Of a stretch of DNA of 64,000 nucleotides, positions 25,335 to 34,778 are shown piece after piece. Source of the stretch: Actinospica robiniae DSM 44927 (GTDB lineage: Bacteria > Actinomycetota > Actinomycetes > Streptomycetales > Catenulisporaceae); assembly GCF_000504285.1 (NCBI RefSeq), contig NZ_KI632511.1, forward strand, positions 7,360,154-7,424,153, written 5' to 3'. Each line of letters starts with the position of its first letter. The stretch's first letter is position 1. The translations under genes and the position numbers were made by a program. Below the pieces are notes generated by a model, which saw nothing but the letters and a program-made list of their open reading frames with translations, was not told the origin of the DNA and searched no databases.

Positions 25335-26261
25335 CTAGCCGGCGTTGACCAGGGGGCGCAACCGCCCGGCGGCCTCGGCGGCGGTGCTCGGTTCGCCGGG
25401 CTCGGCGAGCCCCGCCGACGACTCGGCGAGCTCGGGCAGGTCGGCCAGGGCCCGCAGCGCACTGGAATCGAGCGTCGCGACGATCCAGTCCGCAAGCCCC
25501 TGACTCCGCCGCTCGGCCGCCTGCCGCCACTTCGCCACCTGCTCGGCGGCCGGGCACAGCCGGGGCAGGCCGGGCTGCTCGATCGCCGCCCGACCAGGCC
25601 GGCGCTCGGCGCGGATGCCGCTGCGCAGCTGGTTGCGCGACCAGCCGCCCTGCTCGGCTCGGTCCAGCCAACGGTCCTGATCCGCCACGGAAAGGGCCGC
25701 GACCTCGGCGTGGTGCTGGAAACTGAGCCCTTCGCGCCGTCGGCAGAGCTCGAACCGTCGGGCGACCCAGGCGTAGTTGCGCAGGGTCTGGTAGTCGAGC
25801 CCGGCCATCGCCACGGCGTGGCGGTACCGGCCGGCGTACACGTTCTGACCGTAGATCAGCCAGTCGCCCAGGCACCAGGCTGAGGAATCCGCGATGCGGG
25901 CGATCTTCAGCCCCGCCTGCTCCCACGCTCCGAACTCGAGGGTCGCGGGCAGCTCCAGGCCCACTCGCGTCACCATGATCCCGCCGTGAGCGCCCCGATG
26001 GGCCGGCGTCCGCTCCGTCTCCGCGAAACCGTTGTCGCCTGCTGCGGAGCCCGATCCCGTCCCGCCCGTCTCGGTGGAACCCGCAGGGCCCGTCCCTGTC
26101 CCTGTTCCGACCACCGTCTCCGCGGAGCCTCGCTTCGTCGCAGAGTTCGTGCCCGCCGCATCAGATGTCAGCATCGTTCGCTCCCCTTCGGCCCGCCGAC
26201 CCGCGGTCATCGCCATTGATGATCCGCTTGGGTCGTCGTCGCGTCGAGCGTCCCGCGACAT
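25335..26261 (-). CDS. LmbU-like transcriptional regulator
   Basis: The product is 308 residues. The last 210 match the LmbU/NovE family of antibiotic-cluster regulators: RVGLELPATLEFGAWEQAG, DSSAWCLGDWLIYGQNVY, AGLDYQTLRNYAWVARRFEL, GLSFQHHAEVAALSVADQDR and GGWSRNQLRSGIRAERRPG. This region carries the helix-turn-helix. The first 95 residues are Gly/Thr-rich and disordered-looking. GGGGAGG lies eight bases before the ATG at 26261; a second ATG (codon 30) also has a good site. It follows the condensation-like gene by 69 bases on the same strand. LmbU activates lincomycin genes; the target here is unknown, and no full biosynthetic cluster is present. Confidence 0.83.
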   Translation of the reverse strand: MSRDARRDDDPSGSSMAMTAGRRAEGERTMLTSDAAGTNSATKRGSAETVVGTGTGTGPAGSTETGGTGSGSAAGDNGFAETERTPAHRGAHGGIMVTRVGLELPATLEFGAWEQAGLKIARIADSSAWCLGDWLIYGQNVYAGRYRHAVAMAGLDYQTLRNYAWVARRFELCRRREGLSFQHHAEVAALSVADQDRWLDRAEQGGWSRNQLRSGIRAERRPGRAAIEQPGLPRLCPAAEQVAKWRQAAERRSQGLADWIVATLDSSALRALADLPELAESSAGLAEPGEPSTAAEAAGRLRPLVNAG

Positions 26262-26330
26262 CGTGGGAACCTCCCCGTTTTCCCAAGGCGCTGACCTGCG
26301 CAGTGGGACGGCCGTTCGGCCAAGTGGGGA

Positions 26331-27662
26331 TCAGCGCAGGCGGGCCGGCCCGCTCACTCCCCGGGCAGCGCGGCCCTGGCAGGGCGTGCGGGAGGCGTCG
26401 CAGGGAAGCTCGGTCCAGGACTGCAGCGCGGATTCGACCGACCCGGCGAGCAGTCCGGCCGAGCCCTGCGCGATCCACGAGGTGTTGAAGGTCAAGGTCA
26501 CGCCGACGTGCTCGGCCCAGCTCTGGACGAGCATGTGCACGCCGGTGGTCTCCCGTTTGACCGCCAGCGCGGCAGCACCCGGATGCGCGGCCGACCGCCC
26601 GGCCGTCCGGTTCATCTGCTCCTGCACGTGGTTGATGTACGCGACGCGCAGCGCACCGCTCGGCCCAGGCCGCGGCGGTTCCCGATCCTCGCCGCCGCGC
26701 CCGCGCCCGGGTTCGAGTTCGCGCTCGGCGCCGCGGACGCGGAGCTTCGAGAGCCACTCCCGGGTGACGGCTCGGAGCAGCTGTTCCGGCGACTCGGCGC
26801 GTTCGACGACCAGCGGCAGGCTCACCCCGGCCGCATCCTGTGCGGCATGGCCGCCGACCAGAATCGAGTCGGCCGAGACCCAGAGCGCGATCGCGTCGGC
26901 CGGGCAGTACTCGAAGACGGCACTCGCCAACGCGCACTGCGTCCAGACGAACTCGTTGGTCCCGTTGCGAAGCGCGGCCTCGCGCATCCGCCGGAGCGGC
27001 TCGCCACTGAACCGGAACCGGACTTCCAGGGTCGATGCGCTGCCGCCGCCCGCACGGTGCGCGGGCGCCGGGACCGGCTCCGCGGGCAGCGCCGCGAAAC
27101 GTTCGCGCCGCGGGGTTTGCGCATATGCGTCTGCTGTGAACAGCCTGGCCGGCCCGACGACATGCGTCTCATACAACTGCCACAGCTCTTCTTCGAACGC
27201 CGTACGCACATTGGCGTTCTCGGACACGCCCTGGCACGCGATGCTGAACACGTACACATCGGGGGAGTGTTCGAGCAGCCGCATGCGGAGCGGATATCCG
27301 ACCCGCCGGCTTCGGAAGGAGTCGACATCTCTCGCCGCCAGCGTGCTGACGCAACGGGTGAACTCGTCCTCTGACATCATGTCCACGCGTTGGTAGGCCA
27401 CCAGGTCCGAGAAGGCTCCGCGACGCGACCGGCCGGGTGCCGCGCCGCCGGCGCCCTCTTCGGGGGCGGCCAGCCCCCATGCGTCATGGCGTTCGATGAC
27501 GTCGGCGACGGCGGTGAGGAACGCGGGGACGTCCAGTTCGCCTTCGATGCGGTAGAGCAGCCGGTCGGTCCGGCCGGTGTCCTGCTCGGCCGGCAGCTCC
27601 CGGACCACGCGCCGGGGCCGTCTCGCCGGTTCGCTCTCCGCGTCGTCGTCTTCGCTGTTCAT
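26331..27662 (-). CDS. Stand-alone condensation-domain-like protein lacking the HHxxxDG motif
   Basis: The 443-residue product starts at an ATG six bases after AAGGAGG, an ideal ribosome site. Its layout resembles an NRPS condensation domain (CoA-dependent acyltransferase fold). RLLYRIEGELDVPAFLTAVA then DVIERHD is at about 34-60, RVGYPLRMRLLEHSPDVYVF at about 120-139, and EEELWQLYE at 157-165. A C-terminal half follows, with EFVWTQCALASAVFEY and VTLTFNTSWIAQGSAGLLAG. Where the catalytic HHxxxDG should be, the sequence reads CQGVSEN (143-149). It is therefore probably not a condensing enzyme; a binding, partner or regulatory role is possible. The call rests on pattern only. It is co-directional with the LmbU-like gene. 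Confidence 0.55.
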   Translation of the reverse strand: MNSEDDDAESEPARRPRRVVRELPAEQDTGRTDRLLYRIEGELDVPAFLTAVADVIERHDAWGLAAPEEGAGGAAPGRSRRGAFSDLVAYQRVDMMSEDEFTRCVSTLAARDVDSFRSRRVGYPLRMRLLEHSPDVYVFSIACQGVSENANVRTAFEEELWQLYETHVVGPARLFTADAYAQTPRRERFAALPAEPVPAPAHRAGGGSASTLEVRFRFSGEPLRRMREAALRNGTNEFVWTQCALASAVFEYCPADAIALWVSADSILVGGHAAQDAAGVSLPLVVERAESPEQLLRAVTREWLSKLRVRGAERELEPGRGRGGEDREPPRPGPSGALRVAYINHVQEQMNRTAGRSAAHPGAAALAVKRETTGVHMLVQSWAEHVGVTLTFNTSWIAQGSAGLLAGSVESALQSWTELPCDASRTPCQGRAARGVSGPARLR

Positions 27663-28133
27663 GGATCCTCCTTCGACAGGGAGGCGGGCGCGCGGCGGCC
27701 GATCGGCGCCGAGCACGAGCCACTTATACGAGTTCTGATTCACCGCGCCGCCGGACGTCCGCCATCCGTCCGCGGTGCGCGGAAAAGCAAGCGGATAAGG
27801 GGATGGGGGAGTAGGAAGGATATGCCGCTGCGGGCATCGAGAAATTCAAGCTAGCACGCCCGCCTGCACTGTTCTATGTCATGGTCATGCGGCCGGCCGA
27901 GCTCGCGTCCCGCCGGCGGGACGGCCGCATTCCGGGCGGCCGCAAGGCCTTCGGAGGCATCGGTTCTCTCATTAAATTTTGAATATACGAAGACGATCCC
28001 CGCCCCCCCGGCGGGGCGCGGCCGGCCTGCGCCGGACCGGTCCCGAACGGCCGTCGAGATCGCAGCAGATTCAAGGCGGCGACGCGCGTGACAATGCCGG
28101 CCCGCGTTCCGCGTCCGCGCCCGGACGGATGGG
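27663..28133. other. Long divergent intergenic region before manC
   Basis: About 470 bases separate the condensation-like gene from manC. The region contains an AT-rich patch (around 27968-27990, ATTAAATTTTGAATATACG), unusual for this genome, and the 16-base palindrome at 27907. No credible gene is seen. It probably holds promoters for both directions. Confidence 0.5.
27907..27922. promoter_or_regulatory. 16-base perfect palindrome containing CGCCGGCG
   Basis: GTCCCGCCGGCGGGAC reads the same on both strands. Its core CGCCGGCG is the sequence reported as the LmbU recognition site in the lincomycin cluster. It lies upstream of the condensation-like/LmbU-like unit. In GC-rich DNA the 8-base core is common, so only the longer symmetry and the location add weight. 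Confidence 0.4.
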
Positions 28134-28139
28134 TATACT
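28134..28139 (+). promoter_or_regulatory. -10 box of manC
   Basis: TATACT lies nine bases before the GTG start, and there is no ribosome site. The transcript would begin within a few bases of the start codon. Confidence 0.55.
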
Positions 28140-28148
28140 CCCGGTATC

Positions 28149-29237
28149 GTGCTCTATTCGATCATCCTCGCCGGCGGCAGCGGAACCCGGTTGTGGCCGC
28201 TTTCGCGGGCCGGGCATCCGAAGTTCCTCTACGCGCTCACCGGGACGGAACGCTCGCTGCTCGAGGACACCGCCGACCGGCTCGCCCCGCTGAGCACGGC
28301 GCAGGAGACGTACGTCGTCACCGGCATCGCGCACGCCGCCGCCATCGCCCGGCAGCTGCCGCACATCCCCGAGGAGAACGTCCTCGTCGAGCCGCTGCCA
28401 CGGGATTCCTGCGCGGCGATCGGCCTCGCCGCCGCGGTCATCGCCCGGCGCGACCCGGAAGCGGTGATGGGCGTCTTCTCCGCCGACCACCTGATCGGGG
28501 ACCGGGCGCGGTTCGTCGAGACGATCGAGCGCGCGGCGATGGTCGCGCGGCGCGGCCGCCACGTGTGCACCGTGGGCATCGAGCCGACCCGCCCCGAAGA
28601 GGGCTTCGGCTACCTGCAGCTCGGCGAGCTGATCGAGACGGGCGTGCGCAACGTCCGGCAGTTCACCGAGAAGCCCAAGCGCGAGCTCGCCCAGCAGTAC
28701 CTGGAATCCGGCGAATACCTGTGGAACGCCGGGATCTTCATCGTCAGGGCCGGCACGTTCCTCGAGGAACTCGCGCGCTACAAGCCCGCGCTGTGCGAGG
28801 CACTCGAGCGGATCGGCGCGGCCTGGGACACCTCGCGGCGGGACGAGGTGCTCGCTCGGGAATGGCCCGAACTGGAGAAGGTCTCCGTCGACTACGCCGT
28901 GATGGAACCCGCCGCGGCTGCGGGCCGTGTGGTCACGGTGCCGGCCGGCTTCTCCTGGAGCGACATCGGCGACTTCCACTCGCTCGGCGACTCGCTGCCC
29001 AACGACGAGAACGGCAACCTCGTGATCGGGGACCCCACCAGGACCCTGCTGCGCGAGGTGAAGTCCTCGGTGATCGTCTCCACCGTGGGGAACCGGGTCA
29101 TCGCCGTCGTCGGGGTCGAAGGCCTGGTCGTGGCCGACACCGAGGACGCCGTCCTGGTCTGCCCGCGCAACCGCGCGCAGGAGGTCAAGCAGATCATCGA
29201 GACTCTGCGCGACTGCGGGCTCTCCGAGCACACCTGA
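28149..29237 (+). CDS. manC: Mannose-1-phosphate guanylyltransferase
   Basis: This 362-residue enzyme makes GDP-mannose from GTP and mannose-1-phosphate. The nucleotide-binding start is IILAGGSGTRLWPLSRAGHP with the catalytic lysine in the HPKFL stretch. Further motifs are EPLPRDSCAAIGLAA, GVFSADHLIGD, FTEKPKRELAQQY and LWNAGIFIVRA. It is the short, single-function type without the C-terminal phosphomannose isomerase domain. GDP-mannose feeds polyprenol-phosphate mannose, the donor used by GT87 enzymes such as those at 11665 and 13192. Confidence 0.93.
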   Translation: MLYSIILAGGSGTRLWPLSRAGHPKFLYALTGTERSLLEDTADRLAPLSTAQETYVVTGIAHAAAIARQLPHIPEENVLVEPLPRDSCAAIGLAAAVIARRDPEAVMGVFSADHLIGDRARFVETIERAAMVARRGRHVCTVGIEPTRPEEGFGYLQLGELIETGVRNVRQFTEKPKRELAQQYLESGEYLWNAGIFIVRAGTFLEELARYKPALCEALERIGAAWDTSRRDEVLAREWPELEKVSVDYAVMEPAAAAGRVVTVPAGFSWSDIGDFHSLGDSLPNDENGNLVIGDPTRTLLREVKSSVIVSTVGNRVIAVVGVEGLVVADTEDAVLVCPRNRAQEVKQIIETLRDCGLSEHT

Positions 29238-29280
29238 GATCCACCCCGGGTACCATCAAGAGGGACGACTCGGGAGCAAC

Positions 29281-30381
29281 ATGGAAATCAGGCCGTTTCT
29301 CGGCGCCGATGCTGACCCGAGCGAGCTGAAGCAGCGCTACGAGCTGTACGCGGAAGATCGACGCTCCGTGTTCCCCGGCTTCCCGATTCAGGCCTACGAG
29401 CAGTACGTCGCCGCTGCTGCTGCCTGCCCGCCGTCGACGGTCGCTCTCTCCGAGGGACTGCCGCCGGTCGCGCCGCCCCTGCAGTGGTCCGCCTGGCAGG
29501 GGGAGCGGTTGATCGGATCCGTGGGCGTTTCGCTCGTCGAGGAGGACGGCACCCTCGTCGCGGTTCCCCGCATCGAAGTCGCCGCGGACCACCGTCGCCG
29601 CGGCGTGGGCACGGCTCTGCTCCATCGGCTCGTCTCCGCGGCACAGGCGCGCGGCTGCACCACGCTCGTCGCCGACGCCGTCCGTATCGGCAGCGCCGGC
29701 GCACTGTGGGCCAATCGCGTCGGATTCCGCACCACGCAGATCTTCTCCTGGCAGATGCTGCACATCCCCGACATCGAGCCCGCGCGCTGGCAGCTGCGGA
29801 CCCCGGCCGGCTACCGCCTGGAGCGCTGGACCGCCGCTACGCCGGAACCACTCGTGGCCGCGTTCGCCAGAGCCCGCAACGCCATAGCCGACTCGCCCCT
29901 CGGCGACACGAGCCTCGTCCACCCGACGTGGACCGTGGAACGGCTTCGCCGCGTCGAGGCCGAGATCGCCGCCGACGGCGACACATGGCACTGCGTCGTC
30001 GCCATGCACGAGCGAACCGGCGACGTGGCCGCGTTCACCGAGCTGCTGCGCGATCCGGTGCGGCCCGCGTTGAGCTGGCAGCGGGACACGGCAGTGGTGC
30101 GGGCCCACCGTGGTCTCGGACTCGCGCGGACGGTCAAGGCGGCCATGCTGCGCTGGCTGTCAGCCGAGGTCCCCGGGCTCGACCGCGTGGTCACCAGCAC
30201 GGCCGCGGAGAACACGGCCATGCGCCGGGTGAACGAACAGGTCGGCTACCTCCCGTACGCCGAGATCGGCATGCTCGAAGCGGCGCCCGCCGAGATCGAG
30301 GCCAAGCTCTCGATCCCCGGCGCCCGCCGCTCGCAACAGCGCCGGCCGCTACTCCAGCACCTCGCCGACTTCGAAGCCTGA
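29281..30381 (+). CDS. Tandem GNAT-domain acetyltransferase
   Basis: The 366-residue protein has two GNAT folds. The first carries the acetyl-CoA loop EVAADHRRRGVGTALLHRLV (about 100-118) and a WANRVGF motif. The second has AVVRAHRGLGLARTVKAAML (about 275-292) and an NTAMRRVNEQVGY stretch. Such double-GNAT proteins acetylate small amines or thiols, as in mycothiol acetyltransferase; the substrate here is unknown. GGGAG lies five bases before the ATG. The gene ends 33 bases inside the convergent membrane-protein gene. Confidence 0.85.
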   Translation: MEIRPFLGADADPSELKQRYELYAEDRRSVFPGFPIQAYEQYVAAAAACPPSTVALSEGLPPVAPPLQWSAWQGERLIGSVGVSLVEEDGTLVAVPRIEVAADHRRRGVGTALLHRLVSAAQARGCTTLVADAVRIGSAGALWANRVGFRTTQIFSWQMLHIPDIEPARWQLRTPAGYRLERWTAATPEPLVAAFARARNAIADSPLGDTSLVHPTWTVERLRRVEAEIAADGDTWHCVVAMHERTGDVAAFTELLRDPVRPALSWQRDTAVVRAHRGLGLARTVKAAMLRWLSAEVPGLDRVVTSTAAENTAMRRVNEQVGYLPYAEIGMLEAAPAEIEAKLSIPGARRSQQRRPLLQHLADFEA

Positions 30382-31047
30382 CGCCGCGAGCCCGCCCGAC
30401 GCCGCCGTCCCGGCCGGCTGATCCTGGCCCTGGTCCTGCAGCAGCGTCTCGCCCTTGACGAACCAGGCGAATCCGAACGCGAAGGTGGCCAGAGCCTCGC
30501 ACCAGAACAGCGGATGCACCCTGTCGCCGAACGACTGGGAGGTGAAGGAACTGAGCCCCGCCAGCGCCGTGAACACCACCACCAGCACCGCGCACACCCG
30601 GTAGACGAGGTTGCGCGCATTCTTCGCCGAAGTCCGCTGCCCGGCCGGCCGGTCCGTCAAGGTGAACAGGAACCAGCACATCAGCGCCATGTTCACCAAG
30701 AACAGCGCGGCGAACACGACGTGCAGCACACCCACCGTCGCAGCCAGCCGCGTGGCACCGCCCGGCCGGGTCGGACACACCGCGACGCCGATCGCGCACG
30801 CGCCCCCGATCGTGGCGAAAACGTCGTCCCAGTGCCGGTACCGATAGCAGATCAGGAACACGCCCACCGCGCACAGGCTCCCGACGAAGACGTTGCGCAT
30901 GTCCGAGTAGTAGTAGCTGCTCATCGAAGCCAGCAGCCGCCAATGCCCGGTGCTCAGCGCGTATCCCAGCGGAAGGACGACCGGCAACAGCGCCCCGATG
31001 AGGCCGATGGCGCGGCGGAGGAAGAGGTATGAGACGGCGAGCTCCAT
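30349..31047 (-). CDS. DUF998-like membrane protein
   Basis: This 232-residue protein has six or seven hydrophobic helices. The first loop reads SMSSYYYSDMRNVFVGSLCA, and a later segment is VYRVCAVLVVVFTALAGLSS. This resembles DUF998 membrane proteins, though I am not certain. The C-terminal 35 residues are hydrophilic and overlap the end of the GNAT gene on the other strand. Function is unknown. Confidence 0.65.
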   Translation of the reverse strand: MELAVSYLFLRRAIGLIGALLPVVLPLGYALSTGHWRLLASMSSYYYSDMRNVFVGSLCAVGVFLICYRYRHWDDVFATIGGACAIGVAVCPTRPGGATRLAATVGVLHVVFAALFLVNMALMCWFLFTLTDRPAGQRTSAKNARNLVYRVCAVLVVVFTALAGLSSFTSQSFGDRVHPLFWCEALATFAFGFAWFVKGETLLQDQGQDQPAGTAASGGLAASGFEVGEVLE

Positions 31048-31269
31048 TGCGGCGGCCCCCAGGCGTTCCCGTGTGGATCAATGTTCCCATTCGTTTCATT
31101 CCCGCTTACGGAACGTATCAATCCGATCACTGAAGGTTCTGCCGCGTTGTTTTGCCCGCTTTTTATCGTCTGCCACGCCGACCCCGCTCGACGCCGGCCG
31201 TCGCCTTTTCTTCGCGCCGCCCGCAACCAGCGCCGCGAAGTTCCGGAACCTGACTTCGTATCAATTCTC

Positions 31270-31302
31270 TTGACACACACCCAATCCAGAGACAACGTTG
31301 TC
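31270..31302 (+). promoter_or_regulatory. GH92 promoter with LacI-type operator over the -10 region
   Basis: TTGACA (31270-31275) is a perfect -35 element. At the expected -10 distance sits GACAACGTTGTC (31291-31302), a 12-base palindrome with the central CG typical of LacI-family operators. The LacI gene at 35212 is the natural partner. The rest of the 31048-31400 spacer holds nothing else I can name. Confidence 0.65.
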
Positions 31303-31400
31303 ATCGCTTGCCGCCTGTGCAGCGCGCACCTCCTCATCCCGTTTTATCGCCGCCCGCGGACCCACCCGCGCGTGCGGCGAGGAAGGAGCGACCCCGCACC

Positions 31401-34400
31401 ATGGCACGAAACGATCACCCGAGCAGCAGCTTCGGCACGCCCTCGCGGCCCGGAGCCGGCACCCCCACGCACCCGCCGTTCCCGGCCCGTACCCGTCGGC
31501 GGCTCACCGCCGCCCTCGCCGCATCCGTCACCGCGCTCGCGTTGGCCGCCGCCCCCGCAGCCCACGCCGCTCCCGCCCACCCCGCGCTGGTGACGAGCCC
31601 GGCCTCGCTCGTCAACCCGTTCATCGGCACCGCCAACTCGGCCAACGACTTCCCGGGCGCCGACGTGCCCTACGGCATGGTCCAGTGGAGCCCGGACACG
31701 CCCTCCCGCCCGGACGGCGGCGGCTACGCCTACAGCGACTCCTCGATCACCGGCTTCAGCCTCACCCACCTGTCCGGCCCCGGCTGCGGGGCCGAAGGCG
31801 ACGTGCCCGTCCTGCCGACCGTCGGCAGCGTCAACACCGGCGCCACCGACTCCTTCTCGCACTCCAACGAGACCGCCTCACCCGGCTACTACTCCGTCGC
31901 CCTGTCCAACGGGGTCACCACCCAGCTGACCGTGACCCCGCGCTCCGGAATGGCCTCGTTCACGTTCCCGTCCACCACCCAGGCCAACCTGATCTTCAAG
32001 CTCAACGCCAGCCAGAACGGGGACTCCAACACCCAGTTCAACGTCGTGAGCAACACCGAAGTCAGCGGCCAGGCCACCAGCGGGAACTTCTGCGGCGGGG
32101 GCAACAGCTACACCGTCTACTTCGACATGGTCTTCAACCAGTCGTTCGCCTCCAACGGCAGCCAGGCCGTGGCGGCCACGACCCCGTCGACGGCCACCGC
32201 CCAGTCCTCCACCACGCCCGAGGCGAAGAACCACCCTGCCCTGCACGGTAAGACGGCCACCGCCAAGTCCGACGCCGTCACCCCGAACACCGCGGCCAAC
32301 GACGGATACGTCACCTTCAACACCACCTCGAACCAGACGGTGCTCGCCAAGGTCGGCGTCTCCTACGTCTCGATCGCCAACGCCGTGCAGAACCGCGCCA
32401 CCGAGAACCCGAACTGGAACTTCTCCAGCACCGAATCCGCCGCGCAGGCCTCCTGGAACACCCTGCTCGGCAAGGTGCAGACGTCCGGGGGCACCGCCGC
32501 CCAGCAGGCCGTGTTCTACACCGCGCTCTACCACGCGTTGCTGCACCCGAACATCATCAGCGACGTCAACGGCCAGTACTACGGCTTCAACGGCAGCGTG
32601 CAGACCGTCGACTCGGGCCACTCCGCCGCCTACGCCAACTACTCCGGCTGGGACATCTACCGCTCCCAAGCACAACTCGAAGCGCTCACCGACCCGCAAG
32701 CTGCCTCCGACACGGCCCAGTCGATGATCGACGACTACAAGCAGACCGGCCGCTTCCCGAAGTGGTCCGAGGACAACGGCGAGACGTACGTGATGGTCGG
32801 CGACCCGGCCGACGAGATCCTCGCCGAGTACTACGCCTTCGGAGCGCGCAACTTCGACACCTCGACTGCGCTCACTGACATGATCGCGGAAGCCACCACG
32901 GCCAACAACAACCGGCCCGGCCTGACCTACCTCGAGCAACTCGGCTACCTGCCCACGAACGGCAGCTACGGCTGTTGCAACTTCTACGGCGCCGCCGCGA
33001 CCACCCTCGAGTACAACAGCGCCGACTTCGCCATCTCCGCCTTCGCCGGAGCGCTCGGCGACGGCTCCGACCAGACCGCGTTCGCCAACCGGGCCCAGGA
33101 CTGGCAGAACATCTACGACCACAACAGCGGGTTCGTCCAGCCGCGCGACTACAGCGGCACCTGGACCTCCGGCTTCAACCCGACCTCGACCTCGAACTTC
33201 GTCGAGGAAGACGGCTGGCAGTACACGCTGATGGTCCCGTTCAACCTGCACGGCCTGGCCACCGCCATGGGCGGCAACAGCACGATGAACACGTATCTCA
33301 ACACCGTGCTCTCCTCGCTCACCGGAGCCAACGGCTACACCGACCTCGGCAACGAGCCCGCGCTCGACATCCCGTGGGAGTACGACTACACCGGCGAGCC
33401 GTACCAGACCCAGCACGTCGTGCGCCAAGTCCAGGACCAGATCTGGACCGACGCCCCCGGCGGCCTGGCCGGAAACGACGACCTCGGCGAGATGAGCGCC
33501 TGGTACGTCTGGTCCGCACTCGGCATGTACCCGGAGACCCCGGGCACCTCCGACCTGGCCCTCGGCTCCCCGCTGTTCACCCAGATCGTGCTCACGCTGC
33601 CCAGCGGCAACACCCTGACGATCAACGGCAACGGCGCGGCCGACGGCTCCCCGTACGTACAGTCCGCCACCTGGAACGGGACGGCGTGGAACAACGCCTA
33701 CGTCCCGGGCGCCGCCATCACCTCCGGCGGCACGCTCAACTTCACCCTCGGCTCCACGGCCAACACCTCCTGGGCCGCCGCCTCGAACGAGGCCCCGCCC
33801 TCCTACGCGGGCAACCCGACCTACACCGACATCGGCGTCTCGGCCGACTCCGCCGCCTCCGCGGCGAACTTCGACGGCGGCGGCTACAGCTACTCGGCCA
33901 CCGCCCTGAGCGCCGCCGGCGTGAACCCCGGCTCCACCGTCAGCGCCAACGGCGTCAACTTCACCTGGCCCGGTCCCGCGGCAGGCTCGCTGGACAACTA
34001 CCTGGCCAACGGCCAAACCGTGACCGCCAGCGGATCCGGAGCGATCTCGTTCCTCGGCTCCGCGAGCAACGGGCCCTCCACCGGCGCTGCAGTCGTCACC
34101 TACACCGACGGCAGTACCCAGAGCGTGCCGATCACCTTCAGCGACTGGACCCTCGGCGGCGGCGGATCAGCGGTTGCGGCATCCGACACCACCGCCATCA
34201 CCACCACGTACCGCAACCACGCGGGCAACTCCTCCGACGCCACGAAGACCTACGTCTTCGCCACCAAGCCGATGAACCTGGCATCCGGCAAGACGGTCGC
34301 CAGCGTGCGACTGCCCAGCAACGTCGCCAGCGGCGCCCTGCACGTCTTCGCGCTCGGGTTCACCTCCGCGGCCTCACCCGCCGTCGGCGCGGTCTACTCG

Positions 34401-34778
34401 GGCGTCTCCAGTGGCGTCCTCGGCGGCCTGTGCCTCGACGACAGCGGCGGCGGCACCACCAACGGCACGCACGTGCAGATCTACGGCTGCAACGGAGGCT
34501 CCACGCAGCAGTGGACCATCGCGACGAACGGCACCATCCAGATCAACGGCGGCTGCCTCGACGTGAGCAACAGCGGAACCGCCAACGGGACCGTCGTCCA
34601 GTGGTGGACCTGCAACAACACCGGCGCACAGCAATGGCAGGCCGGCGCCGGCAACTCCCTGATCAACCCGCAGTCCGGCAAGTGCCTGGACGACCCGGGC
34701 TCCACCACCACCGCGGGCACGCAGCTGCAGATCTACACCTGCAACAGCACCGGTGCCCAGAACTGGACGCTGCCATGA
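31401..34778 (+). CDS. Secreted GH92 alpha-1,2-mannosidase with C-terminal ricin-type lectin domain
   Basis: The 1125-residue precursor has a long signal peptide (basic RTRRR then a hydrophobic AALAASVTALALAAAPAAHA stretch, about 30-55). The GH92 domain spans about 65-800: VNPFIGTANSANDFPGADVP, GFSLTHLSGPGCGAEGDVP, YSGWDIYRSQ, ETYVMVGDPADEILAEYYAF and NDDLGEMSAWYVWSALGMYP are all family motifs. A beta-sandwich module follows (about 810-995), then a ricin B lectin domain (about 1000-1125) with QQW repeats (STQQWTI, GAQQWQA, AQNWTLP). It would trim alpha-mannans or glycoproteins outside the cell. GAAGGAG precedes the ATG. It is probably repressed by the LacI protein at 35212. Confidence 0.93.
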   Translation: MARNDHPSSSFGTPSRPGAGTPTHPPFPARTRRRLTAALAASVTALALAAAPAAHAAPAHPALVTSPASLVNPFIGTANSANDFPGADVPYGMVQWSPDTPSRPDGGGYAYSDSSITGFSLTHLSGPGCGAEGDVPVLPTVGSVNTGATDSFSHSNETASPGYYSVALSNGVTTQLTVTPRSGMASFTFPSTTQANLIFKLNASQNGDSNTQFNVVSNTEVSGQATSGNFCGGGNSYTVYFDMVFNQSFASNGSQAVAATTPSTATAQSSTTPEAKNHPALHGKTATAKSDAVTPNTAANDGYVTFNTTSNQTVLAKVGVSYVSIANAVQNRATENPNWNFSSTESAAQASWNTLLGKVQTSGGTAAQQAVFYTALYHALLHPNIISDVNGQYYGFNGSVQTVDSGHSAAYANYSGWDIYRSQAQLEALTDPQAASDTAQSMIDDYKQTGRFPKWSEDNGETYVMVGDPADEILAEYYAFGARNFDTSTALTDMIAEATTANNNRPGLTYLEQLGYLPTNGSYGCCNFYGAAATTLEYNSADFAISAFAGALGDGSDQTAFANRAQDWQNIYDHNSGFVQPRDYSGTWTSGFNPTSTSNFVEEDGWQYTLMVPFNLHGLATAMGGNSTMNTYLNTVLSSLTGANGYTDLGNEPALDIPWEYDYTGEPYQTQHVVRQVQDQIWTDAPGGLAGNDDLGEMSAWYVWSALGMYPETPGTSDLALGSPLFTQIVLTLPSGNTLTINGNGAADGSPYVQSATWNGTAWNNAYVPGAAITSGGTLNFTLGSTANTSWAAASNEAPPSYAGNPTYTDIGVSADSAASAANFDGGGYSYSATALSAAGVNPGSTVSANGVNFTWPGPAAGSLDNYLANGQTVTASGSGAISFLGSASNGPSTGAAVVTYTDGSTQSVPITFSDWTLGGGGSAVAASDTTAITTTYRNHAGNSSDATKTYVFATKPMNLASGKTVASVRLPSNVASGALHVFALGFTSAASPAVGAVYSGVSSGVLGGLCLDDSGGGTTNGTHVQIYGCNGGSTQQWTIATNGTIQINGGCLDVSNSGTANGTVVQWWTCNNTGAQQWQAGAGNSLINPQSGKCLDDPGSTTTAGTQLQIYTCNSTGAQNWTLP

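Noticed and set aside
31878-34016. Long minus-strand open frame of 712 codons opposite the GH92 gene
   Set aside because: Its composition (Gly/Val/Arg) is that of an antisense shadow, and the GH92 frame has full family motifs.
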